Shown here one piece after another: positions 12,123 to 22,331 of a DNA stretch of 64,000 nt (the stretch's first letter is position 1; the number at the start of each line of letters is the position of its first letter). A program made the translations under genes and the position numbers. This DNA comes from Neisseria sp. oral taxon 014 str. F0314 (GTDB taxonomy: Bacteria; Pseudomonadota; Gammaproteobacteria; Burkholderiales; Neisseriaceae), in NCBI RefSeq assembly GCF_005886145.1, contig NZ_CP040504.1, forward strand, positions 1,736,001 to 1,800,000, written 5' to 3'. The notes under the pieces were generated by a model. That model was not told where the DNA came from, ran no database searches, and saw nothing but the letters and a program-made list of their open reading frames with translations.

Positions 12123-12839
12123 TCAGGCAGGACGGCAGGCAATCATATAGTTGACGTCGGTACGGCTGTCGAGCGAAAACTGACGGGTCAGCAGATTGTA
12201 TTTCAGCCCTTTGGTGTCGGCAACGTCCAGTCCGACCTGACGGCACATCCGTGCCAGTTCCGCCGGCGTGATGAATTTATGCCAGTCGTGCGTGCCTTTC
12301 GGAACGAAGTTCAGCACATATTCGGCGCCGACAATCAGGTGCAGATAAGATTTCGGATTGCGGTTGATGGTTGAGAAAAATACCGTGCCGTCCGGTTTGA
12401 CCAATTTTGCGCAGGCTTTGACGATGGCGGCGGGGTCGGGGACGTGCTCCATCATTTCCATGCAGGTTACGACATCGAAACTGTGCGGGGCCTCGGCGGC
12501 GAGGTCTTCCACGCGCACGCAGCGGTAAGCGATGTTGCCGACCTTCTGCGCGGCGGCATGGGTTTGCGCCGTTTGCAGCGATTTTTCGGCCATATCGATG
12601 CCGGTAACGTGCGCCGCGCCGCGCTTGGCCATGCTTTCGGACAAAATGCCGCCGCCGCAGCCGACGTCTAAAACACGTTTCCCCGCCAGCGGCGCCAGGC
12701 GGTCGATATAGTTCAGCCGTAGCGGGTTGATGTCGTGCAGCGGTTTGAATTCGCCGTTTTTGTCCCACCATTTGTCGGCGATTTGGCTGAATTTGGCGAT
12801 TTCGTCGTCATCGACGTTGCGTTGGTTTTCGGCGGTCAT
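12123..12839 (-). CDS. ubiG: Ubiquinone biosynthesis O-methyltransferase UbiG
   Basis: Carries out both SAM-dependent O-methylations of ubiquinone biosynthesis. The 238-residue protein starts [10 protein letters not shown] and shows the family signatures [23 protein letters not shown] (SAM-binding motif I), [11 protein letters not shown] and FFSTINRN. The membrane-binding stretch between [19 protein letters not shown] is intact. A longer frame begins at 12890, but the extra residues are not family-like. Confidence 0.95.
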   Translation of the reverse strand: MTAENQRNVDDDEIAKFSQIADKWWDKNGEFKPLHDINPLRLNYIDRLAPLAGKRVLDVGCGGGILSESMAKRGAAHVTGIDMAEKSLQTAQTHAAAQKVGNIAYRCVRVEDLAAEAPHSFDVVTCMEMMEHVPDPAAIVKACAKLVKPDGTVFFSTINRNPKSYLHLIVGAEYVLNFVPKGTHDWHKFITPAELARMCRQVGLDVADTKGLKYNLLTRQFSLDSRTDVNYMIACRPA

Positions 12840-12913
12840 GGTTCGGCTCCGGATGAGTGTCGGGTGGATTTTATAACAAACGCGGGGCATACGGTAGGCG
12901 GGGCCGTCCGCTT

Positions 12914-15085
12914 TCAGACGGCCTTTGCGGTGTTAGCCGTTGCCGATGCGGTTGGGCGTTTCAGGCGCGCCAGCGCCTGATGGCAGGGGGCGAGCTGGCG
13001 GACTATCAGGCTCAACTGCTGCCACAGGACATAGCTTTGGCGGTTGTCGGGAATTTGGCCGCGCAGGGCTTCCAGGCCGGCGCGGATGTCGGATAAGGCC
13101 GTCTGAAAAGCGGATTCGTCGGCTTGCGGCATGTGTTCGAGCAGGTCGGCGGTTTGGTAGGCGGCACGGTAGAAGCCTTCGGCGAAACTGTCGCCGCAGT
13201 CCTGCGCCATCTGGCTGCGGTATGCGCCGAGGGCGGAGATGTTGCCGGTAAGCGCGTAGCCTGTTTTCAGCAGGGTGAAGCCGTCTTGCAGGCGGCTGCC
13301 GTATTTTTCCGGATTGCCGCTCATATCGGAAAGGGTGCTGCTGAGGGCGGCGGTGCTTTCATAGGCGCGGCGGCGGATAGTGCGGTAGCCGACATCGTCC
13401 GCACTGCCGTTTTTAAGCTGGTCGAGAATGGCGCGCAGGTAGGCGCCGTTGCTCTGCACGGCCTGCGCCGAAGTGCGGTCCAGCGTGAGGTAGCGCCAGT
13501 CGGGCCAGAGGTAGGACACGGCGGCCCATGCCAGCACGGCGCCGATAACGGTGTCGATGATGCGTATCGGCATGGCGCTGTATACGTCCAGCCCCGCCAG
13601 TGAAAAGCTGGTCAGTGCCTGTATGGTGATGAAGAAGGTGGAAAAGCTGTATTTATAGGAGCGGGACATGAAAAACAGGGTGGTGCAGGCGATGACGATC
13701 CACAGTTTGGTTTCCACCGACGGGGTGAAATAGGGGACGAGCGAACCGACCACCACGCCCAGCACGGTGCCGGCGATGCGCTGGTAAACGCGGCTTTTGG
13801 TGGCGGAATAGTTGGGCTGGCAGACGAATATCGCGGTCAGCAGAATCCAGTAGCCCAGCGTGAGCCGGAATACGCCGACGATGGTGCAGGCGGCGGCGAC
13901 CAGAATCGACAGGCGCACGGCGTGGCGGAACACGGGCGATTCCAGATTGAGCTGGCTGCGTATGGTCTGCCAGACGTTTTTCAGGCCGTTGTTTTCGGGG
14001 TTGGCGATGCGGGTTGCGTCGGATTCGCCTTCCAGCGCGGTGGCGCTGTCGTTGTTGGCCAAGTGTCTGAGCTGGTGGTCGACGCTGCCGAGATTGTTGA
14101 GCAGTTGGCGCAGGTTGTGCACATCGCTGCCGCTGTGCTGTTCCGCATACACCTCCAGCGACTGGCGGCAGCCCTCCATCGCGCGCGCCAGTCGTTTGCT
14201 GTAACGGTAGGGCCGGCCGCTGCGCAGGCTTTCGGCTACGTTGCGGCAGGCCTGCCCCTGCATTTCGAGCAGGCGGCGGATGCGGAAAATCAGGTCGGTG
14301 TTTTTCAGGCGGTCGGCCAGTTCGCTATAGTCGACGTGTGCCGAGCTGGCGCGCTCGTGGATGTCCTGCACTACGAAGTAATAGCGCAGCATACGCGCCG
14401 TGCGCGGGTGGCGGTGCTGGCCGCGCATCCGGTAAAACAGCGCGGCGCGGCATTGGTTGAACGCGGCAATCACGCCCGCGTTGCGCATCGCCAGATCGAT
14501 TTGGCGGTTGCCCAGCCACTCCGCCTCGTCGGGGTCGAAAAAGTCGGCTTTGGCGTCGAAATAGCCGCCCAGCGACTCATAGGCGGCCGCCACGCTTTCC
14601 TGTACCGGCCGGTGCGGGAAAATAATGTGGAAAAACAAGGTGCAGGTGCTGTAAAGCAGCGTGCCGAACAGAATCATCACCGGATTGGTCAGCCAGAACG
14701 TTTCCGGCGTGTAGGTCAGCGTGGTATAGGTCGCCACCGCCAGCGCGCCGAAGGCGAAGGTGCGGTAGCGCAGCCCGATGGCGCCCAGCAGCGTGAAACA
14801 GAACGTCATCGCCGTCATCGTCAGGATAAACGGCAGCCCCGTGCCCAGCGTCATCTGCGTCAGCAGCGAGGCGAGCGAAAACAAAATCACGGTAACGATG
14901 ATGTTTTTCAGACGGCCTGTCAGCCGGTTGTCCAAATCGACCAGGCCGCCGGCGATGATGCCCAGTACGAAGGGCATGGCCAGCTTGGGCGCGTCGAAGT
15001 ACCACACCAGCGCGGCGGCGGCGGACACGCTGGCGAACACGGGCAGCGAAGTGATGATGAGCGGTTTGAGCGGCGGGGTTCTCAT
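12914..15085 (-). CDS. YccS-type inner-membrane protein (FUSC family)
   Basis: A 723-residue polytopic protein. Residues 10-160 hold about six transmembrane helices, then a soluble helical region (160-385), a second hydrophobic block (385-510, with the [17 protein letters not shown] and [20 protein letters not shown] segments) and a cytoplasmic C-terminal helical domain. This two-block arrangement is that of the YccS/YhfK branch of the fusaric-acid-resistance family, possible aromatic-acid exporters. The substrate is unknown. The frame begins ATGAGAACCCC with no good alternative start. Confidence 0.85.
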   Translation of the reverse strand: MRTPPLKPLIITSLPVFASVSAAAALVWYFDAPKLAMPFVLGIIAGGLVDLDNRLTGRLKNIIVTVILFSLASLLTQMTLGTGLPFILTMTAMTFCFTLLGAIGLRYRTFAFGALAVATYTTLTYTPETFWLTNPVMILFGTLLYSTCTLFFHIIFPHRPVQESVAAAYESLGGYFDAKADFFDPDEAEWLGNRQIDLAMRNAGVIAAFNQCRAALFYRMRGQHRHPRTARMLRYYFVVQDIHERASSAHVDYSELADRLKNTDLIFRIRRLLEMQGQACRNVAESLRSGRPYRYSKRLARAMEGCRQSLEVYAEQHSGSDVHNLRQLLNNLGSVDHQLRHLANNDSATALEGESDATRIANPENNGLKNVWQTIRSQLNLESPVFRHAVRLSILVAAACTIVGVFRLTLGYWILLTAIFVCQPNYSATKSRVYQRIAGTVLGVVVGSLVPYFTPSVETKLWIVIACTTLFFMSRSYKYSFSTFFITIQALTSFSLAGLDVYSAMPIRIIDTVIGAVLAWAAVSYLWPDWRYLTLDRTSAQAVQSNGAYLRAILDQLKNGSADDVGYRTIRRRAYESTAALSSTLSDMSGNPEKYGSRLQDGFTLLKTGYALTGNISALGAYRSQMAQDCGDSFAEGFYRAAYQTADLLEHMPQADESAFQTALSDIRAGLEALRGQIPDNRQSYVLWQQLSLIVRQLAPCHQALARLKRPTASATANTAKAV

Positions 15086-15169
15086 GGGGATGCGGGGGAT
15101 GGGTATCGGTAACGGGGATTGTATCGCCGAACAGCGGGAAAATCAGCTGCGGCGCGTTGAAACGGTCAG

Positions 15170-15200
15170 GAGGCCGTCTGAAAAGGTTTCAGACGGCCTC
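15170..15200 (-). terminator. DUS inverted-repeat hairpin upstream of yccS
   Basis: A 14-bp stem with loop AGG. It follows the bolA gene on the minus strand and so ends bolA transcription before the YccS-type gene. Confidence 0.75.
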
Positions 15201-15243
15201 CGGTGTTGTTGCGCCGCAGTAACACGGGTTCCGGCGCACGGGG

Positions 15244-15489
15244 TTATTGTTTTGCCGCCCATTCTGCCGGCGTGGCCGCCACGGAAATCGACAGGGCGTG
15301 CAACTCGTTGCTTTGCAGGTGGGTTTTTAAGCCGTCTTTAATCAGGCGGTGGCGGGCGAGGCGGGTTTTGCCTTCGAACGCGGATGAGACGATGACGGCG
15401 AAAAAGTGGTGTCCGTCGCCTTCGACTTCGACATGTTCGCATTCGGCGACGTTTTCAATCAGGCTTTTTACCTGTTGCGGGGTCAGCAT
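15244..15489 (-). CDS. ibaG: BolA/IbaG-family protein
   Basis: An 81-residue BolA-fold protein. Proteins of this family partner with monothiol glutaredoxins in Fe-S handling; E. coli IbaG is the closest in pattern (VEVEGDGHHFFAVIVSSAF then LHALSISVAATPAEW). The start at 15489 has AAGGA at a spacing of 7; a longer frame from 15504 would begin at TTG inside that ribosome-binding site. BolA proper and IbaG are hard to separate by eye, but the TPAEW end favours IbaG. Confidence 0.8.
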   Translation of the reverse strand: MLTPQQVKSLIENVAECEHVEVEGDGHHFFAVIVSSAFEGKTRLARHRLIKDGLKTHLQSNELHALSISVAATPAEWAAKQ

Positions 15490-15578
15490 AGTGTGTTCCT
15501 TCAATCAATCGGGTCGGCCGCATTGCCGGACTGCCGCAGCATTTGTCCAAACGAATCAGCCGGATAAACAAAGCCCGC

Positions 15579-15607
15579 ATTATACAGAATAATCCGGCGG
15601 AGCCGAA
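15579..15607 (-). promoter_or_regulatory. Possible bolA promoter
   Basis: On the minus strand a perfect TATAAT (15579-15584) lies 17 bases from a weak TTCGGC. The ibaG start codon is about 90 bases downstream. Confidence 0.35.
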
Positions 15608-15619
15608 CACCGGACGCGC

Positions 15620-16984
15620 TTATTTGCCGATGCAGAAGCGCGAGAAAATCACGCCCAGCAAATCGTCGGCGGTAAATTCGCCGGTGATTTCGCTGCACGC
15701 GTTTTGGGCGAGGCGCAGGTGTTCGGCGAAAAGCTCGATTTGGTTGTTGTCGCAGAGGGCGGCGTTTTCCAGCTCGGCTTCGGCTTCATGTAAGGCGTTG
15801 AGGTGGCGGCTGCGGGCGAGGAACAGGCTTTCGCTTTCGCCCTGCCAGCCGACTTCCTGCAACAGCGCGTGTTTGAGCAAGTCGAGACCCGCGCCGGTTT
15901 TGGCGGACAGGCTGATGACGGTGTCCGCGCCGGTTTGCGCGAGGCCGCCTGAACGGACGGCGACGGGTTCGCCGGTCAGATCGGCTTTGTTGTGGATTTC
16001 GATTTTTTTCAAACCTGCGGGCAGGCTGTTCAAAATGGCTTGAGTTTTGGCGTTCACGCCTTCGCGCGGGTCAATCAGAATCAGGGCGACATCGGCTTCG
16101 GAGACGGCTTTGCGGCTGCGTTCGATGCCGATTTGTTCGACCACGTCGTCGGTTTCGCGCAGGCCGGCGGTGTCGATGATGTGGACGGGCACGCCGTCGA
16201 GGGTGATTTGTTCGCGCACGGTGTCGCGGGTGGTGCCGGCGATGTCGGTTACGATGGCGATATCGTCGCCCGCCAAGGCGTTGAGCAGGCTGGATTTGCC
16301 GACGTTGGGCGCGCCGACGAGGACGACGTTCATGCCTTCGCGCAAAATCGCGCCTTGTTCCGCGCTGGCAAGGACGGTTTTCAGACGGCCTTGCAGGGCT
16401 TGGAGCTTGCCGCGCGCGTCGGCGGCTTCGAGAAAGTCGATGTCTTCTTCGGGGAAGTCCAGCGTGGCTTCGACCAGCATCCGCAGGGTAATGAGGTCGT
16501 CCACCAGTTCGTGTATGTGTCGGGAAAACGCGCCCTTGAGCGAACGCAACGCCATGCGTGCGGCAGACTTGCTGGAGGCGTCGATGAGGTCGGCGACGCT
16601 TTCGGCTTGGGCAAGGTCGAGTTTGTTGTTGAGGAAGGCGCGTTTGGTAAATTCGCCCGGCTGGGCCATACGCGCGCCCAGTTCGAGGCAGCGCGAAAGC
16701 AGCATATCCATCACGACGGGGCCGCCGTGTCCCTGCAATTCAACCACATCTTCGCCGGTAAAGCTGGCGGGGGCGGCGAAGTAGAGCAGGATGCCGTTGT
16801 CTATCGGCTGTCCGTCGCCGCCGAGAAAGTCGGTGTAAAGCGCGGTACGCGGTTTGGGCGTTTTGCCGCCGCTGAGGGTTTGCGCCAAAGGCAGCAGGTT
16901 TTTGCCGGAAAGACGGATAACGCCGACGCCGCCGCGTCCGGGGGCGGTGGCGATGGCGGCGATGGTGGGTTGGGATGCGGACAT
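15620..16984 (-). CDS. mnmE: tRNA modification GTPase MnmE (TrmE)
   Basis: With MnmG it installs the 5-carboxymethylaminomethyl group on U34 of certain tRNAs. The 454-residue protein has the N-terminal formyl-THF-binding domain ([16 protein letters not shown]), a helical domain, the inserted G domain with [21 protein letters not shown] and NKAD, and the invariant C-terminal FCIGK whose cysteine is characteristic. A minus-strand frame continues upstream to 18178, but that part is antisense to ftsY and is not coding; the start is the ATG at 16984. Confidence 0.97.
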   Translation of the reverse strand: MSASQPTIAAIATAPGRGGVGVIRLSGKNLLPLAQTLSGGKTPKPRTALYTDFLGGDGQPIDNGILLYFAAPASFTGEDVVELQGHGGPVVMDMLLSRCLELGARMAQPGEFTKRAFLNNKLDLAQAESVADLIDASSKSAARMALRSLKGAFSRHIHELVDDLITLRMLVEATLDFPEEDIDFLEAADARGKLQALQGRLKTVLASAEQGAILREGMNVVLVGAPNVGKSSLLNALAGDDIAIVTDIAGTTRDTVREQITLDGVPVHIIDTAGLRETDDVVEQIGIERSRKAVSEADVALILIDPREGVNAKTQAILNSLPAGLKKIEIHNKADLTGEPVAVRSGGLAQTGADTVISLSAKTGAGLDLLKHALLQEVGWQGESESLFLARSRHLNALHEAEAELENAALCDNNQIELFAEHLRLAQNACSEITGEFTADDLLGVIFSRFCIGK

Positions 16985-17140
16985 GGCTGGCTCGTATCGG
17001 AAAGGTGGATATCGGGCGGTATTATAGCAAAGGCCGTCTGAAAACCCGCACGGCGGCACGGCTTTCAGACGGGCCTGTACCGACGGAAAATACGTTACAA
17101 TAAAGCCTTTCAAGTTTCTCAGAATAAAAGGAAAACAGCC

Positions 17141-18373
17141 ATGTTCAGTTTTTTCCGCCGTAAGAAAAAACAGGAAACCCCCGAACCTGTCGAACAGGGG
17201 CAGAACGAAGCCGCGGCCGCAGAAGCGGCGGCAGGGCAGCCCGATCAGGAAGAGAGGCCGTCTGAAAATGCGGCGGAAGAGGCGGTTGGCTCCGAAACGC
17301 TTGCAGATAACGCGATGCCGTCTGAAACTGCCGCCGAACCCGAACCCGAACCCGAACCCGAACCCGAACCCGAACCCGAACCCGAACCCGAACCCGAACC
17401 CGAACCCGAACCCGAACCCGAACCCGAACCCGAACCGTCCGCGCCTGCGGAAGAAGCCGCCAGACCGAGCTGGGCGGCGCGTCTGCGGCAGGGTTTGGCC
17501 AAATCGCGCAACCAAATGGCCAAATCGCTGGCGGGCGTGTTCGGCGGCGGGCAAATCGACGAAGATTTGTACGAAGAGCTGGAAACCGTGCTGATTACCA
17601 GCGATATGGGCATGGAAGCCACCGAATACCTGATGAAAGACGTGCGCAACCGCGTCAGCCTCAAGGGGCTGAAAGACGGCAACGAGTTGCGCGGCGCGTT
17701 GAAGGAAGCGGTTTACGACCTGATTAAGCCGTTGGAAAAACCGCTGGTGTTGCCCGAAACGAAAGAGCCGTTCGTCATCATGCTGGCGGGCATCAACGGC
17801 GCGGGTAAAACCACCTCCATCGGCAAACTCGCCAAATATTTCCAAGCGCAGGGCAAATCCGTGCTGCTTGCCGCCGGCGACACCTTCCGCGCCGCCGCCC
17901 GCGAGCAGCTTCAGGCATGGGGCGAACGCAACAACGTTACCGTCATTTCGCAAACCACGGGCGATTCCGCCGCCGTCTGCTTCGACGCCGTCCAAGCCGC
18001 CAAAGCGCGCGGCATCGACATCGTGCTTGCCGACACCGCCGGCCGCCTGCCCACGCAGCTTCATTTGATGGAAGAAATCAAAAAAGTGAAGCGCGTGCTG
18101 CAAAAAGCCATGCCCGACGCGCCGCACGAAATCATCGTCGTCCTCGATGCCAACATCGGGCAAAACGCCGTCAACCAAGTCAAAGCCTTCGATGAGGCGC
18201 TGGGGCTGACCGGTCTGATTGTGACCAAACTCGACGGCACGGCAAAAGGCGGCATCCTCGCCGCGCTTGCCTCCGACCGCCCCGTCCCCGTCCGCTACAT
18301 CGGCGTGGGCGAAGGCATAGACGATTTGCGCCCGTTTAACGCGCGTGCGTTTGTGGACGCGTTGCTGGATTGA
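17141..18373 (+). CDS. ftsY: Signal recognition particle receptor FtsY
   Basis: The SRP receptor GTPase that docks ribosome-nascent chain complexes at the Sec translocon. The 410-residue protein has an acidic N-terminal A domain (1-105), the helical N domain and the G domain with [26 protein letters not shown] and TKLDG. The A domain contains an uninterrupted Glu-Pro repeat at residues 66-98, encoded by GAACCC hexamers, and two DUS copies encoded in frame as RPSEN and MPSET. The gene diverges from mnmE. Confidence 0.97.
   Translation: MFSFFRRKKKQETPEPVEQGQNEAAAAEAAAGQPDQEERPSENAAEEAVGSETLADNAMPSETAAEPEPEPEPEPEPEPEPEPEPEPEPEPEPEPEPEPSAPAEEAARPSWAARLRQGLAKSRNQMAKSLAGVFGGGQIDEDLYEELETVLITSDMGMEATEYLMKDVRNRVSLKGLKDGNELRGALKEAVYDLIKPLEKPLVLPETKEPFVIMLAGINGAGKTTSIGKLAKYFQAQGKSVLLAAGDTFRAAAREQLQAWGERNNVTVISQTTGDSAAVCFDAVQAAKARGIDIVLADTAGRLPTQLHLMEEIKKVKRVLQKAMPDAPHEIIVVLDANIGQNAVNQVKAFDEALGLTGLIVTKLDGTAKGGILAALASDRPVPVRYIGVGEGIDDLRPFNARAFVDALLD
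17336..17436 (+). repeat. GAACCC hexamer tandem repeat inside ftsY
   Basis: Sixteen perfect copies of GAACCC (17336-17431) plus five bases of a seventeenth. The unit is a multiple of three, so copy-number changes would lengthen or shorten the Glu-Pro tract without breaking the frame. No frame of the repeat contains a stop, which explains long spurious antisense frames across it. Confidence 0.97.
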
Positions 18374-18396
18374 TTAGGGATTGCCCCGCCGTGTGC

Positions 18397-18436
18397 ATAA
18401 AGGCCGTCTGAAAAATATTTTTCAGACGGCCTTTAT
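18397..18436 (+). terminator. DUS inverted-repeat terminator between ftsY and the EamA gene
   Basis: Arms 18397-18415 and 18418-18436 are perfectly complementary (19 bases, the inner few forming the loop). The two genes converge on it. Confidence 0.85.
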
Positions 18437-18445
18437 CATTTCGCC

Positions 18446-18877
18446 TTACCGCTTCAAAGCCAACGTCAGCACACCCGCCGTAACCAGCCCCAAGCCTACC
18501 CATTCCTGCGTGCTGGGGCGTTCGTCCAGAAAAACCACCGCCATCAGCGCGACCAAAACCAAGCTGAATTTATCGACAGGGGCGACTTGCGAGGCGTTGC
18601 CCAGTTGCAGGGCTTTGAAGTAGGCGAGCCAGGATGCGCCGGTGGCGAGGCCGGAGAGAATCAGGAATGTCCAGTTTCTTCCGGTGAACCCGTTCACGCC
18701 CTGCCATTTGCCGGTATAGGTCAGAAACAAAACCAGCGCGGCGAGGATGACCAACGTGCGGATGAAGGTGGCAAAATCCGAATCGATGCCCTGCAAACCC
18801 ATTTTGGCGAAAATCGCCGTCAGCGAGGCGAAGCCTGCGGAAGCCAATGCCCAGAAAAGCCATGCGTTGCTGCCCAT
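18446..18877 (-). CDS. EamA-domain membrane protein (single-domain)
   Basis: A 143-residue protein with about five transmembrane segments, matching one EamA (DMT superfamily) repeat: FWALASAGFASLTAIFAKMGLQG at the start and FLDERPSTQEWVGLGLVTAGVL at the end. Usual DMT transporters have two repeats; single-repeat members are thought to pair. The substrate is unknown. It diverges from fhs. Confidence 0.8.
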   Translation of the reverse strand: MGSNAWLFWALASAGFASLTAIFAKMGLQGIDSDFATFIRTLVILAALVLFLTYTGKWQGVNGFTGRNWTFLILSGLATGASWLAYFKALQLGNASQVAPVDKFSLVLVALMAVVFLDERPSTQEWVGLGLVTAGVLTLALKR

Positions 18878-19069
18878 GTTTGTCCGTTTCTCTTGTGGAT
18901 TGTCAACAATATGAACCGCATTCTTATTGAATTATCGAATTTTTCACTGCGATTCATTCTCAGATAACGCTATAATATGCCTAATATTCTTTTGAATCCA
19001 TCAGCGTTTGTCTTTCCGATGGGCTTTCAGACGACCCTCCTCTTTTTCTCCATTCAGTAAAGGAAAATC

Positions 19070-20746
19070 ATGAGCTTCAAAACCGATGCCGAAATCGCCC
19101 AATCTTCCACCATGCGTCCGATTGGCGAAATTGCCGCCAAGCTGGGTTTGAACGTTGACAATATCGAACCCTACGGCCATTACAAAGCCAAAATCAATCC
19201 TGCCGAAGCGTTCAAACTGCCGCAAAAACAAGGCCGTCTGATTTTGGTTACCGCCATCAACCCGACTCCGGCCGGCGAAGGCAAAACCACCGTGACCATC
19301 GGTTTGGCGGACGCGTTGCGCCACATCGGCAAAGATTCTGTTATCGCCCTGCGCGAACCTTCTTTGGGGCCTGTGTTCGGTGTTAAAGGCGGCGCGGCGG
19401 GCGGCGGCTATGCCCAAGTTTTGCCGATGGAAGACATCAATCTGCACTTTACCGGCGACTTCCACGCCATCGGTGCGGCGAATAACCTGCTCGCCGCCAT
19501 GCTCGACAATCATATTTACCAAGGCAACGAGTTGAACATCGACCCCAAACGCGTGCTGTGGCGGCGCGTGGTCGATATGAACGACCGCCAGTTGCGCAAC
19601 ATCATCGACGGCATGGGCAAACCCGTTGACGGCGTGATTCGTCCCGACGGCTTCGACATCACCGTCGCCTCCGAAGTCATGGCGGTATTCTGCCTCGCCA
19701 AAGACATCGGCGATTTGAAAGAGCGTTTGGGCAACATCCTCGTCGCCTACGCCAAAGACGGCAGCCCCGTTTACGCCAAAGATTTGAAAGCCCACGGCGC
19801 GATGGCGGCATTGCTCAAAGACGCCATCAAGCCCAACTTGGTGCAAACCATCGAAGGCACGCCCGCCTTCGTACACGGCGGCCCCTTCGCCAACATCGCC
19901 CACGGCTGCAACTCCGTTACCGCCACCCGACTGGCGAAACACCTTGCCGATTACGCCGTAACCGAAGCAGGCTTCGGCGCAGATTTGGGCGCGGAAAAAT
20001 TCTGCGATATCAAATGCCGCCTTGCCGGTTTGAAACCCGACGCAGCCGTCGTCGTCGCCACCGTCCGCGCCTTGAAATACAACGGCGGCGTAGAACGCGC
20101 CAACCTCGGCGAAGAAAACCTCGAAGCCTTGGCAAAAGGTTTGCCCAACCTGCTGAAACACATTTCCAACCTGAAAAACGTATTCGGCCTGCCCGTCGTC
20201 GTCGCCATCAACCGCTTCGTGTCCGACTCCGATGTCGAATTGGCCATGATTGAAAAAGCCTGCGCCGAACACGGCGTCGAAGTTTCCCTGACCGAAGTGT
20301 GGGGCAAAGGCGGCGCGGGCGGTGCGGATTTAGCGCGCAAAGTCGTCAACGCCATCGACAACCAACCCAATAACTTCAGCTTCGCCTACGATGTCGAGTT
20401 GAGCATCAAAGACAAAATCCGCGCCATCGCCCAAAAAGTGTACGGCGCGGAAGACGTCGATTTCAGCGCGGAAGCATCCGCCGAAATCGCCTCGCTGGAA
20501 AAACTGGGCTTGGACAAAATGCCCGTCTGCATGGCGAAAACGCAATATTCCCTCAGCGACAACGCCAAACTTTTGGGCTGCCCCGAAGGCTTCCGCATCA
20601 CCGTGCGCGGCATCACCGTTTCCGCCGGCGCAGGCTTCATCGTCGCCCTGTGCGGCAACATGATGAAAATGCCCGGCCTGCCCAAAGTCCCCGCCGCCGA
20701 GAAAATCGACGTGGACGCAGACGGCGTGATCCACGGCTTGTTCTGA
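19070..20746 (+). CDS. fhs: Formate-tetrahydrofolate ligase
   Basis: Makes 10-formyl-tetrahydrofolate from formate, ATP and THF, feeding purine and initiator-tRNA formylation. The 558-residue length is normal. Visible motifs are [11 protein letters not shown] (ATP P-loop), [46 protein letters not shown] and [13 protein letters not shown] good AAAGGAAA ribosome-binding site precedes ATG 19070, and a TATAAT at 18971 is the likely -10 element. The high-GC third positions indicate a native, well-expressed gene. Confidence 0.97.
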   Translation: MSFKTDAEIAQSSTMRPIGEIAAKLGLNVDNIEPYGHYKAKINPAEAFKLPQKQGRLILVTAINPTPAGEGKTTVTIGLADALRHIGKDSVIALREPSLGPVFGVKGGAAGGGYAQVLPMEDINLHFTGDFHAIGAANNLLAAMLDNHIYQGNELNIDPKRVLWRRVVDMNDRQLRNIIDGMGKPVDGVIRPDGFDITVASEVMAVFCLAKDIGDLKERLGNILVAYAKDGSPVYAKDLKAHGAMAALLKDAIKPNLVQTIEGTPAFVHGGPFANIAHGCNSVTATRLAKHLADYAVTEAGFGADLGAEKFCDIKCRLAGLKPDAAVVVATVRALKYNGGVERANLGEENLEALAKGLPNLLKHISNLKNVFGLPVVVAINRFVSDSDVELAMIEKACAEHGVEVSLTEVWGKGGAGGADLARKVVNAIDNQPNNFSFAYDVELSIKDKIRAIAQKVYGAEDVDFSAEASAEIASLEKLGLDKMPVCMAKTQYSLSDNAKLLGCPEGFRITVRGITVSAGAGFIVALCGNMMKMPGLPKVPAAEKIDVDADGVIHGLF

Positions 20747-20773
20747 TTTGGATAGGAAATAAAATAAACGGTG

Positions 20774-20818
20774 AAAGGCCGTCTGAAAACGGGATGAATG
20801 GTTTTCAGACGGCCTTTT
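20774..20818 (+). terminator. DUS inverted-repeat terminator after fhs
   Basis: A 17-bp stem (20774-20790 with 20801-20817), a 10-base loop and TTTT in the right arm. A close copy of this hairpin plus the following ribosome-binding region recurs at 21608-21665, as part of the duplicated unit. Confidence 0.85.
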
Positions 20819-20841
20819 GCCAGCCCAAGGAGGGAAAACCG

Positions 20842-21495
20842 ATGAAACCGATAACCGCATTAATGACCGCCGCCGTATTTTCAGTCCTCAGCCTGAATGC
20901 CTGCGGCGGTTCGGAGAAAAGCATGAGTATTCAGGAACAAACCGAAGCAAGATTTCAGTTGAATCCCCATCCCAAACAGGCTTACCGCCTCAGAATCAAA
21001 ATCAACGATGCGCCCGGACCGTTGAAATTGATGGGGAATTTTGGGGTTGGCTACAAAGCTGAAAACTGTTCATATATCATCAATCGAATTGAAGGAGCAC
21101 CTGCAAGTCCCGAGAAAAATGTGGAAACAAAAATCCGTCAACTCGGAGAATTTGAGTATGAAACTGTCGTTTATGTGGATGCGATGCTGGATGAAGATTA
21201 CTTTGGAGAAGGTATCTGCCATTGGAAGCCGGACGGATTTGGCGTAGCATTCAAAGCGACAGGACACCCTGAAGAAACTAAATTCAATTTTGGAGATTTT
21301 TTGGATGATTTGATGGAGAAAAAAACGTTGACTAAATATTATTGGAAATGGTCATATCCTTATTCAAAAAGAGAAGATGGCACTCTTTATTCTGATTCAG
21401 TAGATTTTGGGATTGTATCCCCTGAAATTTATAGTGCCGAACAACATAAAGAAATGTTTACCATTACCGTAACTCTTGAGGAAGTTCAACCATGA
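20842..21495 (+). CDS. Lipoprotein, orphan copy of the lipase partner (putative immunity protein)
   Basis: A 217-residue lipoprotein: signal peptide with lipobox L-S-L-N-A-C at residues 15-20, then a soluble domain with no family I recognise. The first 170 residues are nearly identical to those of the next lipoprotein (21666-22331), after which the two diverge. The reading frame extends upstream to 20650 but the DUS hairpin and ribosome-binding site AAGGAGG place the start at 20842. Its last codon overlaps an ATG of a truncated lipase start (21492), as in the intact pair downstream. Position suggests it neutralises the lipase in the periplasm; that is inference. Confidence 0.75.
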   Translation: MKPITALMTAAVFSVLSLNACGGSEKSMSIQEQTEARFQLNPHPKQAYRLRIKINDAPGPLKLMGNFGVGYKAENCSYIINRIEGAPASPEKNVETKIRQLGEFEYETVVYVDAMLDEDYFGEGICHWKPDGFGVAFKATGHPEETKFNFGDFLDDLMEKKTLTKYYWKWSYPYSKREDGTLYSDSVDFGIVSPEIYSAEQHKEMFTITVTLEEVQP

Positions 21496-21608
21496 GCCAT
21501 ATTAACAAACAGCAGCAGGCCGATCTTGCAGTAGACGCCTGCAATATCTGTGTCTTTACCGTTAATCTGTCGACAAATTCGCTTATACATTACTTCCGCT
21601 ATAATTGA
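21492..21608 (+). pseudogene. Remnant of a lipase gene (first ~17 codons)
   Basis: A 38-codon frame begins with ATG overlapping the TGA of the lipoprotein. Its first 17 residues (M-S-H-I-N-K-Q-Q-Q-A-D-L-A-V-D-A, then Cys) match the start of the intact lipase at 22328 except for three or four changes, then similarity stops abruptly. It shows that a second lipoprotein-lipase pair once existed and lost its lipase, or that the duplication ended just inside the lipase gene. Confidence 0.8.
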
Positions 21609-21641
21609 GGCCGTCTGAAACCTGTTTTTCAGACGGCCTTT
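21608..21641 (+). terminator. DUS inverted-repeat terminator
   Basis: A stem of 13-14 bp (21608-21620 with 21627-21640) with T-rich 3' side. It closes the orphan unit and lies 25 bases before the second lipoprotein gene. Confidence 0.75.
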
Positions 21642-21665
21642 TACCGTCCCAAGAAGGGAAACCCG

Positions 21666-22331
21666 ATGAAACCGATGACCGCATTAATGACCGCCGCCGT
21701 ATTTTCAGTCCTCAGCCTGAATGCCTGCGGCGGTTCGGAGAAAAGCATGAGTATTCAGGAACAAACCGAAGCAAGATTCCAGTTGAATCCCCATCCCAAA
21801 CAGGCTTACCGCCTCAGAATCAAAATCAACGATGCGCCGGGGCCGTTGAAGTTGATGGGGAAGTTTGGGGTCGGTTACAAAGCTGAAAACTGTTCTTATG
21901 TTATTAACCGTATGGAGGGCGCAACTGCCAATCCCGAAAAAGATGTGGAAACCCAAGTCCGTCAACTTGGAGAATTCGAATATGAAACCGTTGTTTATGC
22001 GGATGCAGTGTTGGATGAAGATTACTTTGGCGAAGGTATCTGCCATTGGAGGCCGGACGGATTCGGCGTGGCATTCAAAGCAACGGGGCATCCTAAAGAA
22101 ACCAAATTCAACTTTGGAGATTTTTTAGATAATTTAATAAAGAAAAAAACGTTGACTAAGTATTTTTGGAATGGGTCGTATCCTTACGCCAAAAATGAAG
22201 ATGGTTCTATTTTCATACGCAGTGATGGAATTGGTTTTACAGACTGGGGGGAAAATTTGGATACACTTCCTCCTGAAAGACAAAAAGATTTGTTCAGTAT
22301 TACCATTACCCTTGAAGAGGTTAAATCATGA
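21666..22331 (+). CDS. Lipoprotein paired with the lipase (putative immunity protein)
   Basis: A 221-residue lipoprotein with lipobox L-S-L-N-A-C and a soluble domain nearly identical to the upstream copy through FNFGDFLD, then a different C-terminus ending ITLEEVKS. The stop overlaps the lipase start as ATGA, so translation is coupled. Preceded by AAGAAGGGAAA. The tight coupling of a periplasm-facing lipoprotein to a lipase resembles effector-immunity pairs of antibacterial secretion systems, where the immunity protein guards the cell's own membrane. No domain name can be assigned. Confidence 0.75.
   Translation: MKPMTALMTAAVFSVLSLNACGGSEKSMSIQEQTEARFQLNPHPKQAYRLRIKINDAPGPLKLMGKFGVGYKAENCSYVINRMEGATANPEKDVETQVRQLGEFEYETVVYADAVLDEDYFGEGICHWRPDGFGVAFKATGHPKETKFNFGDFLDNLIKKKTLTKYFWNGSYPYAKNEDGSIFIRSDGIGFTDWGENLDTLPPERQKDLFSITITLEEVKS

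Noticed and set aside
17336..17436. Repeat considered as a CRISPR array
   Set aside because: The unit is a 6-base hexamer without spacers, inside a gene. No direct-repeat/spacer array was seen anywhere in the window.
16985..18178. Minus-strand frame continuing 398 codons upstream of mnmE
   Set aside because: It is antisense to ftsY and stays open mainly because the GAACCC repeat has no stop in any frame. It codes Phe-Gly runs and has no family likeness; MnmE has a normal length from 16984.
19001..20272. Long minus-strand frame (about 420 codons) across fhs
   Set aside because: Antisense shadow of a strongly coding gene with high third-position GC; the product is a low-complexity Gly/Val/Phe/Asp mix. 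The same applies to plus-strand frames at 13922-15112, 15992-17041 and 35616-36689.
20650..20841. Upstream extension of the orphan lipoprotein frame
   Set aside because: It overlaps the end of fhs and a terminator; the lipoprotein signal peptide starts at 20842, just as in the second copy.
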